DNA of 64,000 nt from Pantanalinema sp. (GTDB lineage Bacteria; Cyanobacteriota; Sericytochromatia; S15B-MN24; UBA4093). The stretch's first letter is position 1. Every line of letters begins with the position of its first letter. A program made the position numbers and the translations under genes. Location: the NCBI GenBank assembly GCA_036704125.1, contig DATNQI010000004.1:47198-111197 (forward strand), read 5' to 3'. Shown here one piece after another: positions 7,145 to 16,015 of this stretch. Below the pieces are notes generated by a model that ran no database searches, was not told where the DNA came from, and saw only the letters and a list, made by a program, of their open reading frames with translations.

Positions 7145-8854
7145 TTGAGCACATCCGGGTTTCAACCGAGGGGGCCTCGCGCGGGCCGCGCCTGCGCGCT
7201 CGTCGCGCTGGCGTCTCTTTCGCTCACGGCCGTCGCGCCGGCTGCCGCGCAGGTCAAGAGCGGCGTGTTCGTCGCCATCGGCGGCGGCCCCGAGCGCGCC
7301 GAGATCGTCTCGACCGTGCTGCAGCTCGCGGGCGGCAAGGACAAGCACGTGGTGGTGATGCCCACCGCCTCGGGCGCCCCTTCCGAGAGCGGGCTCGCCT
7401 ACAAGCAATACTTCCTGGGGGCGGGGGTGCAGGACGTGGACAGCCTGCCCATCCCCGACCGGGACGGCGCCAACGAGCTGGAGCCGGTCAAGGTCATCGG
7501 CCGGGCCGATCTGCTCTACTTCACCGGCGGCGACCAGAACCGCCTGGTCAACACCCTCACCAACACCGCGGTCCACGGCTCCATCCAGACCGCCTGGCAG
7601 CGCGCCGCGCTCATCGCGGGCACCAGCGCGGGCGCCATGGTCTGGGGCCCCGAGTTCATCGCCAACGGCAGCAGCCGCGGCGCGCTGCTCAACGGCTTCA
7701 GCCGCGACAGCCAGGGGATGCCCGGCCTGGAGCTGCGCCCCGGGCTCAACCTGTGGGACAACCTGATCGTCGACACCCACTTCACCGAGCAGCAGCGCCT
7801 CGGGCGCCTGGTGCTCGCGATCGCGAGCAACCAGGGTTACACCGGCCTCGGCATCGACGAGGGGACGGCTGCGATCGTCACCAACGACACCATCCAGGCG
7901 ATCGGGACAGGCGCGGTCACCGTCCTCGAGACCGACAAGGTGAGCGCGAGCAACGCCGAGACGGTGGGCCCCGGCAACCCGCTGGCCATCGGCAGGGTCT
8001 CGTACCACCGCCTGATCCCAGGCAAGACCTACCTGCGCAAGTGGAAGACGATCCAGGAAGAGGAACCGCTCGCTCAAGCCCAGGGGCAGCCCCCGCGCAC
8101 GCCCTACATCGCGCTGGCGGGCAGCGACACCCCCCCCAAGCAATCGCCGCCCATCTCGGACTTCGTGCGCGCCAGCGGCGGAAGCCAGGCCCGCATCCTG
8201 CTCCTCACCGGCGAGGGCGCCACCCAGGGCGCGCGCATGTGGAAGACCCACCTGATGCGCCTGGGCGCGGCCCAGGTGGTCAACTACCAGTCCATCGAGC
8301 TCTCGGAGCAGGGCCTCGCCCTGGCCCTCCAGCAGGCCACGGGCATCTTCATGCTCGAGGACGGCCGCGCGAGCCTCTTGAAGGCCCTGCTCGCCAACCA
8401 GGGGCGTCTCGCCCAGGTCGTGATCGACGCGGGCAACCGCATGCCCATGGGGGCCGCGGGCAACGGCGTGCGCCTCTTCGGCACCCATGCGATCTTCGGG
8501 GCGCCCGGCTCCAACGACTACCTCTCGCTGCCGGGGCTCGGCATCCTGCCGTCCGCCGTGGTGGACAAGGCGTTCTGGACCACGGACGCGGTCGAGCGAC
8601 TCGTGCGCTCGTCGATCCGGGGCAGCCGCTCGCTGGCCGTCGGCCTCTCGCCCGACAACGCCCTCACCATATCGGGCGGCCAGGCCACCGTCTTCGGCAC
8701 CAGCCAGGTCATGTTCCTCGAAGCCAAGGACGCCACGGGCTTCAAGCTCGCCCCCGAGGATTCGCCGGGCCCCTCCGGCATCACGGGAATGTCGCTCTCG
8801 GTGGTGCCGGCCAACGGCTCGTACGACCTCATCCGGCGCGAGGCGCGATTCTAA
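7145..8854 (+). CDS. Secreted cyanophycinase-family (S51) protein with a second, degenerate copy of the domain
   Basis: The 569-residue protein starts at TTG 7145, chosen because AAAGGAGA (7134-7140) precedes it. A signal peptide ends near residue 36 (AVAPAAAQ). Residues ~37-265 form a peptidase S51 domain like cyanophycinase: YFTGGDQNRL (125-133), nucleophile Ser161 in GTSAGA, and VDTHFTEQQRLGRL (209-222). Cyanophycinases cleave cyanophycin (Asp-Arg polymer) to beta-Asp-Arg. Residues ~318-530 repeat the same order of elements (IFMLEDGRASLL, VVIDAGNRMPMG, then LPSAVVDKAFWTTDAVERLV) but lack the Ser and the GGDQ motif, so the second half looks inactive. Export suggests it attacks external polymer. 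No cyanophycin synthetase is in the window, so the true substrate is uncertain. Confidence 0.85.
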   Translation: MSTSGFQPRGPRAGRACALVALASLSLTAVAPAAAQVKSGVFVAIGGGPERAEIVSTVLQLAGGKDKHVVVMPTASGAPSESGLAYKQYFLGAGVQDVDSLPIPDRDGANELEPVKVIGRADLLYFTGGDQNRLVNTLTNTAVHGSIQTAWQRAALIAGTSAGAMVWGPEFIANGSSRGALLNGFSRDSQGMPGLELRPGLNLWDNLIVDTHFTEQQRLGRLVLAIASNQGYTGLGIDEGTAAIVTNDTIQAIGTGAVTVLETDKVSASNAETVGPGNPLAIGRVSYHRLIPGKTYLRKWKTIQEEEPLAQAQGQPPRTPYIALAGSDTPPKQSPPISDFVRASGGSQARILLLTGEGATQGARMWKTHLMRLGAAQVVNYQSIELSEQGLALALQQATGIFMLEDGRASLLKALLANQGRLAQVVIDAGNRMPMGAAGNGVRLFGTHAIFGAPGSNDYLSLPGLGILPSAVVDKAFWTTDAVERLVRSSIRGSRSLAVGLSPDNALTISGGQATVFGTSQVMFLEAKDATGFKLAPEDSPGPSGITGMSLSVVPANGSYDLIRREARF

Positions 8855-8884
8855 CCCCCCTTCCGACGTCGTAAGGAACGCGAA

Positions 8885-9763
8885 ATGAAGACAGGCGAGA
8901 CCCCGCGCATGCCGACCGAAAGCGGCATTATCGAGTCCGGCGGCTTCCAGCTGCGCTACGTCATCGAAGGAGAGGGCCGCCCCGCCATCGTGATCGGCAG
9001 CGCGATCTACTACCCTCGAACCTTCTCGCAGCGCCTGCGCGAACACCTGCGACTGGTGTTCATGGACCACCGGGGCTTCGCGCCGGAAGCGAGGACGACC
9101 GACACCGCCGCCTTCGAGCTGGACCTGCTGCTCGACGACGTCGAACGGGTCAGGCAGGAGCTCGGCCTCGGGCGCATCGTGGTCATCGGTCATTCCGGCC
9201 ACGCCTTCATGGCGCTCGAGTACGCCAAGAAATATCCGCAGCACGTCTCCCACGTCGTCCTGATCGGGGCTGGGCCCGACTACGGCGAGGCCAGCTCGCG
9301 GGCCGCGGATCGGTACTTCGAGGACCTGGTCGCCCCGGAGCGCAAAGCGACGCTCGAGCGGGATCTTCGCCTCCTGCCCGCCGAGATCGAGGCGGCTCCG
9401 GAGAAGCGCTTCATCACCTTCTGCGTCAGATTGGGGGCGCGAAGCTGGTTCGATCACGACTTCGACGCGGCCCCGCTGTGGGAAGGGGTCGACGTCAACA
9501 TGGCCATGTTCGACCACGTGTGGGGCACGGTCTTCCGGGACATCGACATCGCGCGCGGCCTGGACGCGTTCGACAAGCCGGTGTTTCTCGGTCTCGGCCT
9601 CTACGACTTCCTCGTGCCGCCGCACTTCACCTGGAACCCGCTCCGCTCGAAGTTCAAGGACCTCACGCTGCGCCTCTTCCAGCGCAGCGGCCACACGCCG
9701 CAGTACGAAGAGCCGGAGGCCTTCGATGGGGAGCTCCTGGGATGGCTGTCCCGGCAGGGGTGA
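8885..9763 (+). CDS. Alpha/beta-fold hydrolase
   Basis: The 292-residue cytoplasmic protein has the alpha/beta hydrolase pattern: HRGF near residue 60 (oxyanion region), nucleophile Ser in GHSGHA (about residue 103), a late acidic residue in GLYDFLVPP and a C-terminal His in RSGHTPQYEEPEAF. Relatives include proline iminopeptidases and esterases; the substrate cannot be named from sequence. Start ATG 8885 has AAGGAA at 8873-8878; an internal ATG at 8909 is possible. It follows the cyanophycinase-like gene by 30 bases on the same strand. A peptidase of the iminopeptidase type acting on dipeptides would fit that neighbour, but this is speculation. Confidence 0.85.
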   Translation: MKTGETPRMPTESGIIESGGFQLRYVIEGEGRPAIVIGSAIYYPRTFSQRLREHLRLVFMDHRGFAPEARTTDTAAFELDLLLDDVERVRQELGLGRIVVIGHSGHAFMALEYAKKYPQHVSHVVLIGAGPDYGEASSRAADRYFEDLVAPERKATLERDLRLLPAEIEAAPEKRFITFCVRLGARSWFDHDFDAAPLWEGVDVNMAMFDHVWGTVFRDIDIARGLDAFDKPVFLGLGLYDFLVPPHFTWNPLRSKFKDLTLRLFQRSGHTPQYEEPEAFDGELLGWLSRQG

Positions 9764-9862
9764 GCGAGGCTTTGATTTAAGGCTTTCATTACCGCATCTT
9801 TATCGAATTTCGGGGGGGATCCCGGACAACCATCAAGGTACCTGTTCGCGCGAGGTCTCCTG

Positions 9863-11062
9863 ATGACGACGATCAAATCCAGCCCGACTCCCGCCACCGC
9901 CGAAGGCTATCGCCAGCTGCTGAACCAGCTCGACGTCCTGACCGCCGCGCAGCCGCAGGCCCCCGCGCCCGGCCTCGGCCAGGACACCTACGTTCCGAGC
10001 GTCCAGCCCGCCCAGCCGGCGCCGGCCGTCGTGCCGCCCGAGGCCCAGAACCTCTTCAAGGACGTCGTCAGCCACTTCCACGCGCTGATGGAAAAGCTCT
10101 TCGGCAAGAAGCCCGAGCCCGCCGCGCCCGCTCAGCCTGCGCCCCAGCCCGCTCCCGCACCGCAGCCCGCTCCTGCGGCCAAGACCCACACGGTGGTGGA
10201 GGGCGACACCCTCTCGGCGATCGCCAGGCGCACCCTGGGCGACGGCAACCGCTGGCCCGAGATCTTCGAGCTCAACAAGGACCAGCTTTCGAACCCCGAC
10301 GTCATCCACCCCGGCCAGGTCCTGAAGCTGCCCGGCGGCGCGAACACGAGCGCCCCTGCCCCGAGCGCCCCGGCTCCGAAGCCCCCCGCGGCCTCCGGCG
10401 GGACCTACACCGTCGGCAGCGGCGACACCCTCTCGGGGATCGCCCAGCGCGCCCTGGGCGACGGCAACCGCTGGCCCGAGATCTACGAGCTCAACAAGGA
10501 CCAGATCGCGAACCCCAACGTCATCCGCGAGGGGCAGGTCCTCAAGCTGCCCCAGGGCGCGAGGAGCGCGGCCCCTTCCGCCCCCTCGGCGAGCACGCCG
10601 AGCGGCTTCGGCGGCAAGGTCGCCTCGCAGGCGGATGCCCTCATCGACAGCGGCTACAAGTACCCGCCCAACCTCACGGACAGGTACTATCACTCGCCCG
10701 ACAAGGTGGGCTGCTGCGCCGACTTCGTCTGCGATGCCAACCGCCGCGCCGGCTTCGACCTCAACGGCGTCATGAAGCGGCTGGGGATGAACCCCCACTA
10801 CTGCCCCTCGATGATCCAGTACTTCCGCGAGCACCAGACCTACGTCAAGGGCAACTCCGGCGCCAGGGTCGGCGACACCGTGTTCTTCAGCTGGGACGGC
10901 GGGCCGGGGCCCGACCACGTGGCCGTGGTGACCGAGGTCGACGGCCAGGGCCGCCCGACCCGCATCAGGGAGTCGTACGACTTCAACCTGCCCGCCCGCG
11001 AGCGCGCCATCGGCAACTCGCTGGACAACGTCCTCGGCTTCGGCCGGATCAGCAACGCCTAG
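9863..11062 (+). CDS. Double LysM protein with C-terminal CHAP/NlpC-like peptidase domain
   Basis: The 399-residue protein has an Ala/Pro-rich N-terminal third, two nearly identical LysM modules (residues ~108-153 and ~180-226, each with GDTLS, GDGNRWPEI, ELNKDQ and GQVLKLP) and a C-terminal domain from ~255 with a Cys pair (C284-C285 in VGCCADFVCDANR) and a His in DHVAVVTEVD. This fits a CHAP/NlpC-type amidase or endopeptidase acting on peptidoglycan. No signal peptide or membrane segment is visible at the N-terminus, which is odd for a wall-binding enzyme; it may use another export route. The repeated LysM DNA is a likely recombination hot spot. Start ATG 9863 has GAGGT about 9 bases upstream. 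Confidence 0.85.
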   Translation: MTTIKSSPTPATAEGYRQLLNQLDVLTAAQPQAPAPGLGQDTYVPSVQPAQPAPAVVPPEAQNLFKDVVSHFHALMEKLFGKKPEPAAPAQPAPQPAPAPQPAPAAKTHTVVEGDTLSAIARRTLGDGNRWPEIFELNKDQLSNPDVIHPGQVLKLPGGANTSAPAPSAPAPKPPAASGGTYTVGSGDTLSGIAQRALGDGNRWPEIYELNKDQIANPNVIREGQVLKLPQGARSAAPSAPSASTPSGFGGKVASQADALIDSGYKYPPNLTDRYYHSPDKVGCCADFVCDANRRAGFDLNGVMKRLGMNPHYCPSMIQYFREHQTYVKGNSGARVGDTVFFSWDGGPGPDHVAVVTEVDGQGRPTRIRESYDFNLPARERAIGNSLDNVLGFGRISNA

Positions 11063-11068
11063 CCGGGG

Positions 11069-11449
11069 TCAGACCCCCCAGCCCAGAGCCTCCTCCACCG
11101 AGGCCACCAGGCGCAGCGGGTCGAACGGCTTGACGATGGCCCCCTGGACCCCCATGGCCTGCAGGTCGTACCGGTCCTGGGGCAGCGCCTTGGCCGTCAG
11201 CAGCACCACCGGGATCCGCGCGGTCGCCGTGTCGGCTCGGAGGTGACGCACGAGCGTGGGGCCGTCCATCTCGGGCATCATGACGTCCATGAGGACGGCC
11301 TCCGGCTGCTCCGCTCGCGCCACGGCGATGGCCTCCTGGCCCGAGCGCGCGCTCAGCACCCGGTAGCCCCCGGCGAGCTCGAAGCAGAGGGCGGCAATCT
11401 CCCGGATGTCGGGCTCGTCGTCCACGATGAGGACCGTTCGGTCGCTCAC
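11069..11449 (-). CDS. Single-domain response regulator (CheY-like)
   Basis: The 126-residue protein is one receiver domain: acidic pair Asp10/Asp11, phospho-acceptor Asp55 (LMDVMMPEMDG), Thr85 (LLTAKA) and Lys107 (VKPFDP). There is no DNA-binding or enzymatic output domain. Its start overlaps the stop of the upstream PAS histidine kinase by 4 bases, so the two very likely form a phosphorelay pair. It probably acts by protein-protein contact on a target not encoded here. Confidence 0.95.
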   Translation of the reverse strand: MSDRTVLIVDDEPDIREIAALCFELAGGYRVLSARSGQEAIAVARAEQPEAVLMDVMMPEMDGPTLVRHLRADTATARIPVVLLTAKALPQDRYDLQAMGVQGAIVKPFDPLRLVASVEEALGWGV

Positions 11450-13023
11450 GGCTGGTTTTCTCCTCGAGCCACCCGGGGCAGGGTGAAGTGGAAGGTGCTG
11501 CCCGCCCCGACGCGGCTCGCGGCCCAGATCCGGCCGCCGTGCTGCTCGACGATGCTGCGGCAGATGGGAAGCCCGAGGCCGGTCCCCCCCTTCTCGCGCG
11601 AATCCGAGGCGTCCACCTGCCGGAAGCGCTCGAAGACGGCCTCCTGCATCTCGAAGGGGATGCCGCGCCCCTCGTCGGCGATCGAGAAGCGAAGCAGGTC
11701 GCCCTGGGGCTCCGCGCCCAGGGTCACGATGCCCCCCGGCGGCGAGAACTTGATGGCGTTGGAGAGCAGGTTGGTGAGGGCCTGCATGATGCGATCCTCG
11801 TCGGCTCTCACCCCGTGTGCCACGGGGCGCACCTCGAGCGTGACCTCGGCCTCCAGCGCCAGCGCCCGCATGGCCTCCGCCGCCCGGATGAGGAGGGCCC
11901 CCGCGTCCACTTCTGCGAACGCGAGCGCCAAGTGGCCCGTGGCCATTCGCTCCACGTCCAGGATGTCGTTGACCAGCCGCATCAGGCGCTCCGCGTTGCC
12001 GAGGGCGATCGCGAGCATGCGATCGCCCTGCGCCGACAAGGAACCGAGCCGGTCGCCGCTCAGCAGGCCCAGAGCCCCGCGCAGCGCGGTCAAAGGGGTC
12101 CGCAGCTCGTGGCTGACCACCGAGATGAACTCGTCCTTCATGCGCTCGACCATGCGGCGCTCGGTGATGTCGCGGATGATCATGCCGCTGGTGAGGCGCC
12201 CGTCCTGGTCCTCGAAGCTCGCCGAGGCGACCTCCGCCGGAAAGCGCTCACCGCCCTTGCGGATGAGCGTCAGCTCGCCTCGGAACTGGCCGGTCAGCTC
12301 GCGCGCGACGGCCGCGTCGGTGAAGCGCGGATCGCTCGCGTCCACCAGCTGAGCGCGGCGCAGGCGGCGGAACTCTTCGACCGTGTAGCCGAAGACCTTG
12401 CAGGCGGCGGGGTTGGCGGTCAGGACCCCCTCCTCGGGAGAGGCGATCAGCACCGCATCGCTGCTGTGCTCGAAGAGCAGGCGATAGCGCGCCTCGCTCT
12501 CGCGCAGGCGCTCACTGGCCCGCTTCTTCTCGGTGATCTCGCGGATGATGGTGAAATGCAGCGCGTACGGACCCGCCTGCGTCCCCCGGACGACGACCTC
12601 GACCTCGACGGGGGTGCCGTCCTTGCGCGCAAGCAGGGTCTCGTAGCGGTCCTTGATCGGCGCTTCGGGATCCCGGCACGAGACATGCGCCTGGTAGGAG
12701 TCCCGGACGCTCGAATGAAGCAGATCGCCCACGTCGGGAAGCGCGAGCAGCTCCTCGGAAGAGAAGCCCGTCAGCGCGCAGTAGGCCTCGTTGGCGTAGA
12801 TGATCCGCGAATCACGGACGATGGCGAAGCACTCGCCGACCTCGCTCTGAGCCCGCAGCAGCGCCTCGTAGCGATCGTGCAGATCCTGGAGGGCGGACAG
12901 GGCCTGGTCCCGCTCGAGAAGCGCCTGTTCGAGCGATTCGAGCTCGGCATCGGCCCGGATGTCCCTCGCCTTCAAGACGGCTTCGAGCTCGGCCGCATGA
13001 GCGGGGTGGCTTCGCATCGTCAT
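11446..13023 (-). CDS. Soluble PAS-PAS sensor histidine kinase
   Basis: The 525-residue protein starts at ATG 13023, chosen for the AAGGAGG Shine-Dalgarno 6 bases upstream; the frame is open further but less supported. It has a coiled N-terminus, two PAS domains (residues ~55-175 and ~185-305, each ending in an IIREITE/IIRDITE PAC motif), then a HisKA domain with phospho-acceptor His in SVVSHELRTPL and an HATPase_c domain with N-box LLSNAIKFSPP, G1 ADEGRGIP and G2 GTGLGLPI. No membrane segment is seen, so it senses an internal cue. It is coupled to the CheY-like regulator at 11069-11449. Confidence 0.95.
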   Translation of the reverse strand: MTMRSHPAHAAELEAVLKARDIRADAELESLEQALLERDQALSALQDLHDRYEALLRAQSEVGECFAIVRDSRIIYANEAYCALTGFSSEELLALPDVGDLLHSSVRDSYQAHVSCRDPEAPIKDRYETLLARKDGTPVEVEVVVRGTQAGPYALHFTIIREITEKKRASERLRESEARYRLLFEHSSDAVLIASPEEGVLTANPAACKVFGYTVEEFRRLRRAQLVDASDPRFTDAAVARELTGQFRGELTLIRKGGERFPAEVASASFEDQDGRLTSGMIIRDITERRMVERMKDEFISVVSHELRTPLTALRGALGLLSGDRLGSLSAQGDRMLAIALGNAERLMRLVNDILDVERMATGHLALAFAEVDAGALLIRAAEAMRALALEAEVTLEVRPVAHGVRADEDRIMQALTNLLSNAIKFSPPGGIVTLGAEPQGDLLRFSIADEGRGIPFEMQEAVFERFRQVDASDSREKGGTGLGLPICRSIVEQHGGRIWAASRVGAGSTFHFTLPRVARGENQP

Positions 13024-13158
13024 CGCGCTCCTCCTTGGGCCCATTGGCGCCGGCCCATCGCCCCGCCGGGCCGGAAACAACCGGATACGATCCCATGCCG
13101 TGGCGGTGCGGTCAAGTCAGCGTGTGCCTCCCCCGGACCGGGCAGAGCCCTCGGCGTA

Positions 13159-13167
13159 TGTTAAAAT
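13159..13167 (+). promoter_or_regulatory. Extended -10 promoter of pepA
   Basis: TGTTAAAAT is an extended -10 located 33 bases before the GTG start of pepA. No good -35 is seen at 16-18 bases. Confidence 0.55.
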
Positions 13168-13199
13168 TGAACGCTCGCCCTAACGGAGGATTAACCCAA

Positions 13200-14672
13200 G
13201 TGAACATCCAGCTTAACGCCGGCCCCGTGGCCGCCTTGCCCGTCGACACCCTCATCCTCGGTCTCCACGAGGACGACAAGGCCCTCTCGACCGCCGCCAA
13301 GGCGATCGACGCGGCCTTCGGCGGCGCGGTCTCGAATCTGCTGGCGCTCGGCGACTTCAAGCCGGAGCTCAACGAGACCTTCCCCCTTTATCTCCAGGGC
13401 GACATCAAGCGCCTCGTGCTGCTCGGCCTCGGCAAGCGCTCGGAGCTGACCCTCGAGAAGATCCGCCAGGCGGCGGGCAGCGGCGTCAAGGCCGCCAATG
13501 ACCTCAAGGCCTCGCGTGCCGCCCTCGCGGGGCTCGAATGGGCCGACACGAGGGCCCTGGTGCAGACCGTGGCGGAGGGCGCCGAGCTCGCCCTCTACGC
13601 CTTCGACGAGTGCCGCAGCGCCGCTGACAAGGCGAGCCTCTCGCACCTGACCCTTTCGCTTGTTGCCGTGACGCCCGAGGCCGAGGCGGCGCTTCGCAAG
13701 GGCCGGCTCCTGAGCGAGGCGGTCAATTGGGCGCGCACCCTCGTCAACCGTCCCGGCAACAAGCTGACGGCCACGAACCTCGCGACCGAGGCCACCGCCA
13801 TGGCGGTCTCGCGCGGCCTCTCGAGCCGGGTGTTCGGCAAGAAGGAGCTCCAGGCCATGGGCTTCGGCTGCCTGCTCGGCGTCAACGCCGGCTCCACCGA
13901 GCCCCCCGCCTTCATCGTGGTCGAGTACATGGGCGGCAAGCCAGGCGACAAGCCCTACGCGCTGGTCGGCAAGGGCCTGACCTTCGACGCGGGCGGCCTG
14001 TGCATCAAGCCCGCCGGCGGCATGGAGGAGATGAAGTCCGACATGGCCGGCGCCGCCGCGGTGCTCGGCACCATCCGCGCGCTCAGCGACCTCTCGGTCC
14101 CCGTCAACGTGGTGGCCCTCATCGCGAGCACCGACAACATGCCCGGAGCCAGCGCCTACCGCCCGGGCGACATCCTCACGAGCTACAAGGGCCTGACGGT
14201 CGAGGTCATCGACACCGACGCCGAGGGCCGCATCGTCCTCTCGGACGCCCTGGCCTACGCCGACAAGCACTACGACCCCAAGGCCACCATCGACCTGGCG
14301 ACGCTCACCGGCTCGATCATCGTGGCGCTCGGCGGCCACGTCACGGGCCTCTTCAGCAACGACCAGGCGCTCAGCGACGGCCTCTACCAGTCGGGCCAGG
14401 CGACGGGCGAGCGGGTGTGGCCCATGCCCACCTGGGAGGCTTACGCCGATCGCGCCGAGAGCGACATCGCCGATCTCAAGAACGCGGATCCCCGGCGCGG
14501 AGACGCGATCAACGCGGCGAAGTTCCTGGAGAAGTTCGCGGGCGAGCGCCCCTGGGCGCACCTGGACATCGCCGGGCCCTCCTGGCTCGACGCGCCTCGC
14601 CCCTACGAGCCCAAGGGCGGCACCGGCCACGGTGTCCGCCTGTTGGTGGATTTCCTGAGCGCGCGGGCGTAG
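13200..14672 (+). CDS. pepA: Leucyl aminopeptidase, M17 family
   Basis: The 490-residue M17 protein removes N-terminal residues from peptides with two catalytic metal ions. Metal and active-site motifs are intact: GKGLTFDAGGLCIKP, MKSDMAGAAAV and the family signature DTDAEGRIVLSDAL. Start GTG 13200 was chosen because GGAGG lies at 13185-13189 and the probable promoter at 13159-13167 would fall inside a longer version. Length fits the family (about 480-500). The gene is divergent from the histidine kinase and convergent with the thioesterase gene, with a strong hairpin between them. Confidence 0.95.
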   Translation: MNIQLNAGPVAALPVDTLILGLHEDDKALSTAAKAIDAAFGGAVSNLLALGDFKPELNETFPLYLQGDIKRLVLLGLGKRSELTLEKIRQAAGSGVKAANDLKASRAALAGLEWADTRALVQTVAEGAELALYAFDECRSAADKASLSHLTLSLVAVTPEAEAALRKGRLLSEAVNWARTLVNRPGNKLTATNLATEATAMAVSRGLSSRVFGKKELQAMGFGCLLGVNAGSTEPPAFIVVEYMGGKPGDKPYALVGKGLTFDAGGLCIKPAGGMEEMKSDMAGAAAVLGTIRALSDLSVPVNVVALIASTDNMPGASAYRPGDILTSYKGLTVEVIDTDAEGRIVLSDALAYADKHYDPKATIDLATLTGSIIVALGGHVTGLFSNDQALSDGLYQSGQATGERVWPMPTWEAYADRAESDIADLKNADPRRGDAINAAKFLEKFAGERPWAHLDIAGPSWLDAPRPYEPKGGTGHGVRLLVDFLSARA

Positions 14673-14680
14673 GTTACCCG

Positions 14681-14715
14681 CAAGACGGCCCCCGCGATCC
14701 GCGGGGGCCGTCTTG
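14681..14715. terminator. Bidirectional hairpin terminator between pepA and the thioesterase gene
   Basis: A perfect 16-bp stem (14681-14696 with 14700-14715, CAAGACGGCCCCCGCG and its complement) with a 3-base loop lies between two convergent genes. There is no U-run, but the stem is very stable. Confidence 0.75.
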
Positions 14716-14735
14716 CTGAAAGTCTCGGCGGCCGC

Positions 14736-15104
14736 CTAGGCGATGGCCGTCTTCTTGCCCTCGTCGTCGATGGCCACGAAGACCGTCTCGGCCTCGGTGA
14801 CCTTCACCGTGACGCTGGGGTCCGAGACGCGCTGGGCCTCGACCGTGACCTTGACGGTGATCGAGGTCTTGCCGGTCTTGACCAGCGAGGTGTAGAAGCT
14901 CACGTTGTCGCCCACGTAGACGGGCTGGTGGAAGACCACCTCGCGCATGGCGACGGTGACGACGCGGTGGCGGGTGTGACGGCGGGCCTCGATGGCGCCT
15001 GCGATGTCGATATAGCTGAGGATCACCCCGCCGAAGATGGTGCCGAAGGCGTTGGTGTCCTTGGGCATCAACATGACGCGGATGGCGGGCTGCTGGTTGC
15101 TCAT
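14736..15104 (-). CDS. Acyl-CoA thioesterase, hotdog fold (YciA/BFIT type)
   Basis: The 122-residue protein starts at ATG 15104, supported by AGGAG 9 bases upstream. It carries the hotdog thioesterase pattern: a helix with [20 protein letters not shown] and strands such as [21 protein letters not shown]. Relatives hydrolyse acyl-CoA esters and act as oligomers; chain-length preference cannot be read from sequence. It is divergent from the MBL hydrolase gene and convergent with pepA. Confidence 0.9.
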   Translation of the reverse strand: MSNQQPAIRVMLMPKDTNAFGTIFGGVILSYIDIAGAIEARRHTRHRVVTVAMREVVFHQPVYVGDNVSFYTSLVKTGKTSITVKVTVEAQRVSDPSVTVKVTEAETVFVAIDDEGKKTAIA

Positions 15105-15134
15105 GGGGAAGTCTCCTGAATGGGGTTGTCCGCC

Positions 15135-15143
15135 TGCTATCAT
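15135..15143 (+). promoter_or_regulatory. Possible extended -10 promoter of the MBL hydrolase gene
   Basis: TGCTATCAT matches the TGnTAnnnT pattern seen at many gene starts here and lies 68 bases before the start at 15211. A second -10-like TAGAAT lies at 15167-15172 without TG, so which is used is unclear. Confidence 0.4.
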
Positions 15144-15210
15144 AGAGCATCCCCGATGGGATTCGATAGAATCGAGACGTGACGCGTTTTTCCCCCGAAA
15201 GGCCCTTCCC

Positions 15211-15840
15211 ATGATCGTCGAGACCTTCCCCGTCGGCCCCCTGGGCTGCAACTGCACCGTCATTGGCTGCCCCGAGACAAGAGAGGCCGTGGTGGTCGAC
15301 CCGGGCGGGGACCTCGAACTCATCCAGGAGGTCCTGGACCGGCACGGGCTGAAGGTCACGCGCATCCTGCACACCCACGCCCACTTCGACCACCTGCTCG
15401 CCACCGGCGCGCTCAAGGAGGCGCGCGGCGGCGAAATTTCGCTGCACGAGGGCGACCTGGAGCTGTACCGGAGCGTCCCCATGCAGGGGCGCCTCTTCGG
15501 GATGACCCTCGCGTCGCCCCCCGAGCCGGACCGGCTGGTCAAGGACGGCGAGCGCCTCGAATGGGGGCAGGGCACGGGCGAGGTCATGCACACCCCCGGC
15601 CACACCCCGGGCAGCATCTGCCTGCACGTGGGCGATCGCAAGCTGGTCCTGACCGGCGACACCCTGTTCGCGGGGGGCATCGGCCGCACCGACCTGTGGG
15701 GCGGCGACTTCCCCACGATCATGCGCTCGATTCACGAGCGCCTGCTTTCGCTCGACGACGACACGGTCGTGATCCCGGGCCACGGCCCGGCCACCACCAT
15801 CGGCGAGGAGCGCAAATCGAACCCGTTCCTCCAGGGCTAA
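15211..15840 (+). CDS. MBL-fold metallo-hydrolase (glyoxalase II-like)
   Basis: The 209-residue protein has the metallo-beta-lactamase zinc motif THAHFDH near residue 54, plus [20 protein letters not shown] and the late [10 protein letters not shown]. This arrangement is that of hydroxyacylglutathione hydrolase-type and related small thioester hydrolases. The short length, without a separate C-terminal glutathione-binding domain, suggests a general thioester hydrolase such as those of Bacillus YqgX type. Start ATG 15211 has a modest GAAAGG 9 bases upstream. Confidence 0.9.
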   Translation: MIVETFPVGPLGCNCTVIGCPETREAVVVDPGGDLELIQEVLDRHGLKVTRILHTHAHFDHLLATGALKEARGGEISLHEGDLELYRSVPMQGRLFGMTLASPPEPDRLVKDGERLEWGQGTGEVMHTPGHTPGSICLHVGDRKLVLTGDTLFAGGIGRTDLWGGDFPTIMRSIHERLLSLDDDTVVIPGHGPATTIGEERKSNPFLQG

Positions 15841-15958
15841 GCGGAACGTGCTTTCGCTTCACCACTATCTGCTTGGACGGCCGTCGGTCGTTCGATCGTC
15901 ATGAGGCCGGGGGCGTAGGCTTCCACGAAGGCGCGCGCGACGATCAGTCCTCACCCCG

Positions 15959-16001
15959 CGTGAACGGGGACCCGGCCAATTCGGCCGGGTCCCCGTTCAC
16001 G
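15959..16001. terminator. Bidirectional hairpin terminator
   Basis: A perfect 19-bp stem (arms 15959-15977 and 15983-16001, CGTGAACGGGGACCCGGCC and its complement) with a 5-base loop lies between the convergent MBL hydrolase and DUF3465 genes. The 120 bases before it (15841-15958) hold no recognisable gene. Confidence 0.75.
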
Positions 16002-16015
16002 CTTCGGCGCGATCG

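Noticed and set aside
7106..9694. Long minus-strand open frame across the cyanophycinase and hydrolase genes
   Set aside because: It crosses two clear genes and their promoter and resembles no protein family.
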